Source: Faucicola sp937889485
GTDB taxonomy: Bacteria; Pseudomonadota; Gammaproteobacteria; Pseudomonadales; Moraxellaceae
Length of the DNA: 33,795 nucleotides
NCBI GenBank assembly: GCA_051653685.1
Contig: JBOFWQ010000094.1
Location: forward strand, 1-33,795
Direction: 5' to 3'
Within the stretch, counting starts at the first letter, position 1, and every line of letters begins with the position of its first letter. The position numbers and the translations under genes were made by a program. The notes below the pieces were generated by a model. The model was not told where the DNA came from. It saw only the letters and a list, made by a program, of their open reading frames with translations, and ran no database searches. Positions 1-7,986 of the stretch are shown one piece after another.

Positions 1-266
1 TCACCATTTGGAATCACCACTGAAAAAAACTCAATAAATTCATCATAAGGTGATGAAGCCACCGAGTAAGCCCGAAACACATAGGGCGCTGGTTGGGGAG
101 GTAAATCTTGGTAAAATTGCAAATCTTGACAATGAATACCCAGTCTTACAAACTGCCCTGCCGTAAACTTAAATCCTGCGGGACGTGCTACTTTAAAGCT
201 TAGCAAAGTGTCTGCCCAACGGGTGACTTCAAGCACCGTTACAGGGGTACTATTTTCATCTGACAT
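1..266 (-). CDS. fpr: Ferredoxin-NADP reductase, N-terminal part (cut by window edge)
   Basis: Translated from the ATG at 266, this gives 88 codons before the left edge of the window. The protein begins MSDENSTPVTVLEVTRW. It has the start of an FAD-binding ferredoxin-reductase barrel: a GQF segment near residues 37-39 and the flavin-binding R-A-Y-S at 65-68, followed by SSP and an FFSVVIPNG strand. The order closely follows bacterial Fpr. The family moves electrons between NADPH and ferredoxin or flavodoxin, often in oxidative-stress defence or Fe-S assembly. The NADP-binding half lies outside the window. The ribosome site is weak (GAG about 12 bases upstream). The gene is separated from nuoN by a terminator, so it should have its own promoter in 267-312, which I could not place. 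Confidence 0.85.
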   Translation of the reverse strand, partial: MSDENSTPVTVLEVTRWADTLLSFKVARPAGFKFTAGQFVRLGIHCQDLQFYQDLPPQPAPYVFRAYSVASSPYDEFIEFFSVVIPNG

Positions 267-280
267 AACAATTATCTCAA

Positions 281-306
281 CTTTTTAACCTTACTTTTTA
301 ACCTTA
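281..306. repeat. Perfect 13-bp tandem duplication
   Basis: CTTTTTAACCTTA occurs twice in direct succession (281-293 and 294-306). It lies between the nuo terminator and the fpr start, so it falls in the fpr promoter or 5' leader. It may be a replication-slippage product or a double binding site; nothing in the sequence decides between these. Confidence 0.9.
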
Positions 307-312
307 CTATGA

Positions 313-352
313 TAAAAAAAGCGTACCTTAAAGCCAGTTAAGATACGCTTTT
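313..352 (-). terminator. Intrinsic terminator of the nuo operon
   Basis: Arms at 338-352 and 317-331 form a 15-bp stem with one non-Watson-Crick position and a 6-base loop. On the minus strand it is followed by a run of T. It lies about 40 bases past the nuoN stop, where the 13-gene operon should end. Confidence 0.88.
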
Positions 353-392
353 GACGAGCGATAGAGCGACTAACTTAATAAGCCATGATCAT

Positions 393-1913
393 TTAATAAA
401 TTCTGACCAAACTAATTATTTGTGATAGACCCTCTGGGAACACCCCAAAGTATAGCACTGCCGCCGTTACCAACAACACCATAATACCACCCGCTTGGAT
501 ACCCCAATGGTTGACTGCATCGTGAGACAGTGATACTTGAGGGCGTCTAAATAGAGTAACCATCAAATTGAGGTAGTAGTATAAACTAATGGCGCTACCC
601 ACAATAATCATGGCGCTAAGCCACCAACCTTGTGCTGACACTGTCGCAAAAATTGCAAAGAATTTACTAATAAAGCCTGCTGTCAAAGGAATACCTGCCA
701 GTGATAGTAACATTACCGTAAACACCGCGGTAAGTACAGGACGCTGCCAGAAGATACCCTGAAAATGCTCGATCAATTCTGCTTCACCTTGACGTTTGTA
801 AGGGCTTGACATGATAGTAACAACCCCAAACGCTCCAATAGTGGTGAAAGCATAGACCGCCATATATAAGCTTACAAATCCTGCTGCCTCAACTTTAACG
901 GCACTAATCACCGCTAATACATAACCAATATGAGCAATAGAAGAATAAGCCAATAGGCGTTTTACATTTTGTTGGCGTAGCGCTAGCACGTTACCCACAA
1001 TCATTGATAAGCTTGCAATAACCACAATCAGCGTATTAATGGATGGCAGTGCCAATGTAGCGGATGTCAATAAAAAGCGCAAACCAAGCGCCATCATCGC
1101 CACTTTTGCCACACTACCCAAAAAGGTAGAAACCGGGGCAGGCGCACCTTGATAGACATCTGGTGTCCAAGTATGAAATGGCACGGCAGACAATTTAAAT
1201 GCCACACCAAACACAATCAGAGCCGCACCTACTACCAACGTAGGCAACATCATGCCACCTTGCAGCGCAGTAACCACCGCCATACCAATTTGGCGGAATG
1301 ACAAACTACCTGTCATCGCATAAATTAGTGCCATCCCCATCAACATAGTGGCAGACGCAGTGGCAGACAATAGCAAATATTTAAAACCTGCTTCTAGCGA
1401 CTTACCACGCGCATATGTATATGCAAGCATACCATACATGGGTACAGACAATAACTCAAGGCTAAGAAAGAAAGATGCCAAGTGGTCACTACACACCATA
1501 AACAAAGCGCCTAGCGTTGAGATTAGCATCAACAAATACAGCTCTTCTTTATGATCACGCAAACCTTCAATATAGCCATATGCCAAAGTAAAGCATGCCA
1601 ACGCACACACCAATACAATGACCATATTAAATTGCGCAAAACTATCTACCACAAACAAGGAAGAAACCAAACCTTGAGAGGGACTAAAAGCCCCGTAGAT
1701 ACCATGCAGCAAACTAGTCGGACTTGCCCCCAGCAACTGCACAAGGAGTACACCCAGTGCAGTATTCAAACCAATCACACTAATTGTGCCAGCAATAACA
1801 TTGGAACGTCTCATGGCAATGGCAATCATTACCACAATCATTGTAACAGACAGTATTAGCATCGGCATCAATGGCATGAGCGCACTACTATCAAAAGGAA
1901 CAATAGGATTCAT
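393..1913 (-). CDS. nuoN: NADH-quinone oxidoreductase subunit N (antiporter-like)
   Basis: This 506-residue, wholly hydrophobic protein is one of the three antiporter-like proton-pumping subunits in the membrane arm of complex I. The family core is visible: VPFHTWTPDVYQGAP around residues 240-255, then FLGSVAKVA, and later QQNVKRLLAYSSIAHIGY, with the conserved lysines and histidine of the proton channel. About 14 membrane segments can be counted. The length is close to E. coli NuoN (about 485). The ATG directly abuts the nuoM stop and has a strong GGAGGT at 1921-1926. It is the last gene of the operon; the terminator follows within about 40 bases. Confidence 0.97.
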   Translation of the reverse strand: MNPIVPFDSSALMPLMPMLILSVTMIVVMIAIAMRRSNVIAGTISVIGLNTALGVLLVQLLGASPTSLLHGIYGAFSPSQGLVSSLFVVDSFAQFNMVIVLVCALACFTLAYGYIEGLRDHKEELYLLMLISTLGALFMVCSDHLASFFLSLELLSVPMYGMLAYTYARGKSLEAGFKYLLLSATASATMLMGMALIYAMTGSLSFRQIGMAVVTALQGGMMLPTLVVGAALIVFGVAFKLSAVPFHTWTPDVYQGAPAPVSTFLGSVAKVAMMALGLRFLLTSATLALPSINTLIVVIASLSMIVGNVLALRQQNVKRLLAYSSIAHIGYVLAVISAVKVEAAGFVSLYMAVYAFTTIGAFGVVTIMSSPYKRQGEAELIEHFQGIFWQRPVLTAVFTVMLLSLAGIPLTAGFISKFFAIFATVSAQGWWLSAMIIVGSAISLYYYLNLMVTLFRRPQVSLSHDAVNHWGIQAGGIMVLLVTAAVLYFGVFPEGLSQIISLVRIY

Positions 1914-3500
1914 CTATTTTACCTCCATATAAGCAAATGGCTCTTGGGTAACTGGCGCCACACTTTTCATATGATAAGCCTGATTAATCCATTGCATACT
2001 ATGATCTGATGTATCTAAGAAAGACTGTGGATATAGACCCAACCACAATAAACCAAACGCCAACACCAACAAAATAGACGCCTCACGCACGTTAATATCT
2101 CGCATTGGCGCAATTTTTTGTACCGTGGGTGTCGCTTCTCCAAACAATGCCTTATAAATCATAATTAACGCGTACAACCCTGCCAACACCAAACTAAAAG
2201 TAGCAAATACCACTGCCACAGGATGGTCAGCAAACGACCCTAACAGGATCAAAAACTCGCCAATAAAGTTACCTGTACCTGGAATACCTAATAGCGCAGC
2301 ACTGAAGAACATAAGTAGCGGCGGATAATAGCGCATTTGCCCCCACATACCGCCCATCATACTCAAATCACGGGTATGTAAGCGCTCATATAACTGACCA
2401 CTCATAATAAATAACGCTGCAGAACTCAAACCATGTGCAAGCATTTGGATCATCAAGCCTTGGAAGCTCAATAATGTCCCTGCATATAGCGCAAGTACCA
2501 CAAAGCCCATATGAGAAATACTCGTATAAGCTAAAAGGCGCTTAATATCTTGCTGCATGAAGGCAAGCCATGCCCCATAAAAAATACCAATGCTACCCAA
2601 GGTAATAGCAATGGGTGCAAACTGAGCACTGGCTTCTGGAAACAGCGGTAACACAAAACGCAACAAACCATACGCCGCTGTCTTAATCAAAATACCAGCC
2701 AAATCCACCGAACCTGCTGTCGGGGCTTGCGCATGCGCATCGGGCAGCCAACCATGGAGTGGAAAAATTGGTAATTTAACCGCAAAGCCAATAAAGAACA
2801 TCAGCATCACGGGGTATTGCCATTTTCCAAGATCCGTACCCAACAAATCCATATAATTAAAAGTAATTTGACCTGTGGTAGAAGCATGAATCATCACCAA
2901 AATCAAAATACCAATAAGCATAATCAACCCAGACGCTTGGGTATAAATAAAGAATTTGGTAGCAGCATACTCCTTGGTTTTACCACCGACGGCATTATGA
3001 CCCCAAATGGCAATTAAGAAATAGATAGGTACTAACATCATTTCCCAAAAGAAAAAGAACAAGAACATATCAATGGCTAAAAAAACACCAATAACACCGC
3101 CCAAACTCCAAAGCAAGTTGAGATGAAAAAATCCCACACGGCGCGTGATCTCACCCCATGAACAAGCGACTGCCATCATGCCTAAGAACGCAGTTAGGCT
3201 GACCATCAACAGCGACAAGCCGTCTAATGCCAAATGAAAACTCACGCCCAAAGAAGGAATCCATGGCAATACAAATTGTGCCATCCAAGTAGGCTTAGTG
3301 GTGACCTCAGCAATCGTTTGCGCCGAGCCAATAAAACCACCATTTTGCCACAACAACACAGTAATTAAAAATGTACACAACATACCGATGAACGCAATCC
3401 AACGTGGCATACGTTCATCAATTTTTTCAACTAACCAACACAGAAATCCTGCAATGATTGGAATAAAAATCAAGGCGGGTAATAAGAGATTATTTTGCAT
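1914..3500 (-). CDS. nuoM: NADH-quinone oxidoreductase subunit M (antiporter-like)
   Basis: A 528-residue membrane protein and second antiporter-like subunit of complex I. Diagnostic stretches are FFFFWEMMLVPIYFLIAIWG (the conserved channel glutamate in WE), FAVKLPIFPLHGWLPDAHAQ, a following GILIKTAAYGLLRF, and QQDIKRLLAYTSISHMGF. The length is near E. coli NuoM (509), with a short hydrophilic C-terminal tail. The start codon lies 5 bases after the nuoL stop, and a weak purine-rich site (GGGAAG) overlaps that stop. This suggests translational coupling along nuoL-M-N. Confidence 0.97.
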   Translation of the reverse strand: MQNNLLLPALIFIPIIAGFLCWLVEKIDERMPRWIAFIGMLCTFLITVLLWQNGGFIGSAQTIAEVTTKPTWMAQFVLPWIPSLGVSFHLALDGLSLLMVSLTAFLGMMAVACSWGEITRRVGFFHLNLLWSLGGVIGVFLAIDMFLFFFFWEMMLVPIYFLIAIWGHNAVGGKTKEYAATKFFIYTQASGLIMLIGILILVMIHASTTGQITFNYMDLLGTDLGKWQYPVMLMFFIGFAVKLPIFPLHGWLPDAHAQAPTAGSVDLAGILIKTAAYGLLRFVLPLFPEASAQFAPIAITLGSIGIFYGAWLAFMQQDIKRLLAYTSISHMGFVVLALYAGTLLSFQGLMIQMLAHGLSSAALFIMSGQLYERLHTRDLSMMGGMWGQMRYYPPLLMFFSAALLGIPGTGNFIGEFLILLGSFADHPVAVVFATFSLVLAGLYALIMIYKALFGEATPTVQKIAPMRDINVREASILLVLAFGLLWLGLYPQSFLDTSDHSMQWINQAYHMKSVAPVTQEPFAYMEVK

Positions 3501-3505
3501 CGCCG

Positions 3506-5410
3506 TTACTTCCCTATCATCATCATTACCAACACCAACAACACTGCCATACCAAAACCAAAACTAGCAGCATACCCACGAACCGATCCAGACTCAAACC
3601 AGGTTGTCACACGATTACCCACCAATGATACCATTGGTAGGACATTCCAAATTTTATCCACTGGATCGCTTTTTAATAGTTTACCAATTAATAAAAATGG
3701 TTTTACAAACACAATGTCATAGAGTGCATCAAAACCAAGTCCATGATAACACCAGTAATTTAATGCACGTCCCAAACGCGTCTCGGTAAACTTAGCCACC
3801 AAACGTCCTTTATCAACGGCAAATAAAAACCCAGCAATAACCAGACCTGCTAGCATAGCACCCATCGCGATCATCTCAGCCGTATGTTTGGCAGACTCAC
3901 CTTTTTCACCCAGTAAGTCGCCCACACTCGCTGGCAATACCCCTGCCAACGGTGGATGAATCAGCGCACCAACGCCTGTAGACAACACTAGCAATACTGC
4001 CAATGGTAGCCAATACGAGATCCCTTTTAAAGCGTGAATCGGCGTTTTTGCCTCACCAAAGAACACAATCCAAATCATACGGAAGGTATAAATAGAGGTT
4101 AAAAATGCCCCCATCACTGCCATCCAAAATAAATTCATGTGACCTGAAGCAAATGTTTCCCAAATGATCGCATCTTTTGAATAAAAACCGACTGTCACCC
4201 ATGGAATGGCTGCCAAAGCACCGCCACCGATCGCAAATACCGCAAACAAGAATTTATTTTTGTAAAACAAACCACCCATCTTAAAGATATTTTGCTCATG
4301 ATGATAAGCCAAGATAACCGCGCCTGAACCCAAAAATAGTAACGCCTTAAAGAATGCATGCGTCATCAAGTGGAAAATCGCCACTTGCCACGCCCCAACG
4401 CCCAGCGCCAAAAACATATAGCCAATTTGGCTCATGGTTGAGTATGCCAAAATACGCTTAATATCTGTTTGCGCAAGCGCACAAAAACCTGCTACCAAAA
4501 GCGTTGTCGCGCCCACAATGCCAACCCAACTGGTCAACACATCTGGCGTCAATAAAAACACAGGATGCAAACGCGCAATGAGATACACACCCGCCGTTAC
4601 CATAGTTGCCGCATGAATTAATGCAGACACAGGCGTCGGGCCTGCCATCGCATCAGCCAGCCAAGAATGCAGCGGAATCTGAGCAGACTTACCCATAGCA
4701 CCAAGCACCAACATCACCGCAGCAACTTTAATAGTAGGATAAACATGTCCCAATATTGTCACTGATGAGCCAGCAGAGGTGAGCATATTGGCTGCATTGG
4801 CATTAATATCGGCAATATTAAGTGAGCCCAACTCACGGAACAACAAAAACAAGCCAAAGGCTAAAAACACATCACCCACACGGGTTACCGTAAATGCTTT
4901 TAGCGCAGCACGACCATTGGCACGGTCATGGAAATAAAAACCAATCAACAGATAAGAACAGATACCAACCCCTTCCCATCCCAAATATAACAGCAGTAAG
5001 TTATCCGCTAATACCAGCAATAACATACTTGCCACAAACAAATTCATATAGCTAAAAAACCGCGCATAGCCCGCTTCACCGCGCATATACCATGACGCAA
5101 ATAAATGAATTAAGAAGCCCACGCCAGTAATCACGCCTAGCATCGTCACTCCCAAACCATCTAGCATCAAGCCAAATTTTGGGGCAAAACTACCCACCTG
5201 CATCCAAGTCCATAATGGATAATAGACGGCAGCGCCTTGCGGCTCATTCATCAAAAACTGACCACCTGCTAGCAACGCACAAAGCGCTGCCAAGCCCATA
5301 CTACCCACACCAATTGCTGCTGCGGCATTCTCACTCAAACGGTCACGTAAGGTCGCTAGAAGTAGAAATCCAATCAGTGGCAGAATAAACGTTAAAGGTA
5401 ACATACTCAT
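3506..5410 (-). CDS. nuoL: NADH-quinone oxidoreductase subunit L (antiporter-like, with lateral helix)
   Basis: A 634-residue protein and the distal, largest antiporter-like subunit of complex I (E. coli NuoL is 613). The signature segments are LGWEGVGICSYLLIGFY, MGKSAQIPLHSWLADAMAGP followed by TPVSALIHAATMVTAGVYL, and QTDIKRILAYSTMSQIGY. The C-terminal third fits the amphipathic lateral helix that braces the membrane arm in known structures, followed by a final membrane helix. The start MSMLPL is placed 7 bases after the nuoK stop, with AAGGGTGAAG upstream. Confidence 0.97.
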   Translation of the reverse strand: MSMLPLTFILPLIGFLLLATLRDRLSENAAAAIGVGSMGLAALCALLAGGQFLMNEPQGAAVYYPLWTWMQVGSFAPKFGLMLDGLGVTMLGVITGVGFLIHLFASWYMRGEAGYARFFSYMNLFVASMLLLVLADNLLLLYLGWEGVGICSYLLIGFYFHDRANGRAALKAFTVTRVGDVFLAFGLFLLFRELGSLNIADINANAANMLTSAGSSVTILGHVYPTIKVAAVMLVLGAMGKSAQIPLHSWLADAMAGPTPVSALIHAATMVTAGVYLIARLHPVFLLTPDVLTSWVGIVGATTLLVAGFCALAQTDIKRILAYSTMSQIGYMFLALGVGAWQVAIFHLMTHAFFKALLFLGSGAVILAYHHEQNIFKMGGLFYKNKFLFAVFAIGGGALAAIPWVTVGFYSKDAIIWETFASGHMNLFWMAVMGAFLTSIYTFRMIWIVFFGEAKTPIHALKGISYWLPLAVLLVLSTGVGALIHPPLAGVLPASVGDLLGEKGESAKHTAEMIAMGAMLAGLVIAGFLFAVDKGRLVAKFTETRLGRALNYWCYHGLGFDALYDIVFVKPFLLIGKLLKSDPVDKIWNVLPMVSLVGNRVTTWFESGSVRGYAASFGFGMAVLLVLVMMMIGK

Positions 5411-5417
5411 TTTGACT

Positions 5418-5726
5418 TCACCCTTTCATCTCGTTTGCCGTATCCACATCCAAATGACCACGCTTATGATAAAACTGTAATAAGATAGCCAACCCAATTG
5501 CCACTTCAGCAGCTGCCAAAGTCAACACTAATATAAACATAATTTGTCCGTCAGGGCTGACCCAGCGGCTTCCTGCCACCACAAAAGCTAGGGCAGCAGC
5601 GTTCATCATAATCTCAAGACTCATCAACATAAATAAGAAATTGCGTCGTACCATCACACCACAAAATCCAATGGCAAACAAAATCGCTGACAAGATTAGA
5701 CCATGCTCTAATGGAATTTGTCCCAT
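5418..5726 (-). CDS. nuoK: NADH-quinone oxidoreductase subunit K
   Basis: A 102-residue, three-helix membrane subunit, close to the family length of 100. The two membrane glutamates known to matter for proton transfer are visible, in SLEIMMNAA and in the AAAEVAIGLAILL helix. The ATG overlaps the nuoJ stop as TAATG, and the nuoJ tail supplies a GGAGGAGAAGG ribosome site. It should therefore be translated by re-initiation after nuoJ. Confidence 0.97.
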   Translation of the reverse strand: MGQIPLEHGLILSAILFAIGFCGVMVRRNFLFMLMSLEIMMNAAALAFVVAGSRWVSPDGQIMFILVLTLAAAEVAIGLAILLQFYHKRGHLDVDTANEMKG

Positions 5727-6357
5727 TATGCCTTCTCCTCCTGAACTTGATTCATCGTTACTGGCACCTGCTGTGATGGCTTCATCAATGACACCTCATT
5801 AACTTGCTGATCGACACTATTATGACTATCATTTTCATCATCTAAGGCTGACTTTGCCAAATGGTAAGCCGCAACTAACCCTGCCAATAATAAAAATCCT
5901 GCAATCTCAACTAACAAAAGATATTCTGTAAATAACTTAGCACCAATCATTTTAGCCGTCACTGGCTCACCACCGATCCATGCAGGCATCATGCCTTCAT
6001 GTCCGTGCTGCATACCAATCAGACTTGCCATAATCAAGCCCACCACAAACGCAAGCCCAGCGGGCACTGCCCAAGCAGATGACGTAAGCCAGCTTTTCTC
6101 TTCAAGCGTATTTTGGCTGCCAAGATTGAGCATCATCACCACAAATACAAATAGCACCATAATTGCGCCAGCATAAACAATAATCTCTAAAGCACCCGCA
6201 AATGATGCCCCTAGCGCAAAAAATATGCCTGACAACGCCAACAAAGTGACGATCATATTTAACAACGCATGCACAGGATTGGCACGGGTAATAACACGCA
6301 GACTAGCAAAAATAGCAATCGCTGCTAATAAATAAAAACCTATTGTTGCACCTGTTA

Positions 6358-6361
<4 letters not shown>
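5726..6361 (-). CDS. nuoJ: NADH-quinone oxidoreductase subunit J
   Basis: A 211-residue membrane subunit at the junction between the quinone site and the proton channels. The conserved third helix is present (EIIVYAGAIMVLFVFVVMML), including the pi-bulge region known from structures. It is longer than E. coli NuoJ (184): after the last membrane helix there is a hydrophilic, Asp/Gln-rich tail of about 40 residues (from about residue 170) of unknown role. The start overlaps the nuoI stop as ATGA, and the end overlaps the nuoK start as TAATG. Confidence 0.96.
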
Positions 6362-6909
<548 letters not shown>

Positions 6910-6924
6910 ACGTTAATCTCCACC

Positions 6925-7986
6925 TTACCCTACACCATTAGTCCGCCATAACACGTAGGCAGCCGTAGCAAGTAGATTAATCAATGTAATGGGTAAACAA
7001 ATTTTCCAACCAAAATTCATCACTTGGTCATAACGCGGACGCATTAAGGCACCACGCGCCAAGACAAACATCGTCATAAAGAACAACGTTTTTAACATGA
7101 ACCAAACCACAGGCGGAATCCAAGTAAAAATGGCGATATTAGCAAGTGGCAACCAACCGCCAAAAAACAATAGGGTAATGAGGGATGACACTAACACGAT
7201 GTTGACGTATTCACCCACAAAGAACATACCAAATTTCATACCCGAGTATTCAACATGATAGCCTTCTGCCAGCTCTTGTTCAGCCTCTGGTTGGTCAAAT
7301 GGGAAACGGTGCGTCACTGCCACACCTGCCACCATAAACGTTAAAAAGCCAAAGATTTGACCAAAAACATTCCAATGCCAAAAGCCACCATCTTGAGCAT
7401 AAACAATATCACGCAAGTTAAATGACCCTGCAAGCGCAACCACGCCCATCAATGACAAGCCCAAAAACACCTCATAGCTGATAGTTTGCGCCGCAGAGCG
7501 TAAGCCGCCAAGTAAGGCATATTTGTTGGCAGATGCCCAACCACCAAACATCACGGCATATACTGCCAATCCTGCCATGGCAAAGAAAAATAAGATGCCA
7601 ATGCTCCAATCGGCGCCGCCTAGTGACGGACTCACAGGCACAATGATATAAGCCGCAATTGCAGTAAACAATGAAATAGCAGGCGCTAAAATAAAAATAA
7701 ACTTATCCGCAAATTTTGGCGTCCAGTCTTCCTTGAAAAAGATTTTGAGCATATCTGCCGCTACCTGTAGCGACCCTTGCCAACCTACGCGGTTTGGACC
7801 ATAGCGGTCCTGCCAGAGCGCGAGCATACGGCGCTCATATGGAATCATTAATGCAGCAAAAATAACCACTGCCAAAAAAATGATTAATGACTGCGCCACC
7901 AAAAATGCGACTGACCACCACTCGGGTGACATGACCCCCGCTAGCCATGCGGGCAATTCGGGCATCTGTCTAACAGCATGTTCCAT
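6925..7986 (-). CDS. nuoH: NADH-quinone oxidoreductase subunit H
   Basis: A 353-residue membrane protein that forms much of the quinone chamber of complex I. Family signatures are RYGPNRVGWQG, LGGLRSAAQTISYEVFLGLS, and the acidic loop PFDQPEAEQELAEGYHVEY. About eight or nine membrane helices are visible. It is somewhat longer than E. coli NuoH (325), mostly at the N terminus. The ATG overlaps the nuoG stop as TAATG, behind a G-rich GGGGAGGGGG ribosome site formed by the last nuoG codons. Confidence 0.97.
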   Translation of the reverse strand: MEHAVRQMPELPAWLAGVMSPEWWSVAFLVAQSLIIFLAVVIFAALMIPYERRMLALWQDRYGPNRVGWQGSLQVAADMLKIFFKEDWTPKFADKFIFILAPAISLFTAIAAYIIVPVSPSLGGADWSIGILFFFAMAGLAVYAVMFGGWASANKYALLGGLRSAAQTISYEVFLGLSLMGVVALAGSFNLRDIVYAQDGGFWHWNVFGQIFGFLTFMVAGVAVTHRFPFDQPEAEQELAEGYHVEYSGMKFGMFFVGEYVNIVLVSSLITLLFFGGWLPLANIAIFTWIPPVVWFMLKTLFFMTMFVLARGALMRPRYDQVMNFGWKICLPITLINLLATAAYVLWRTNGVG

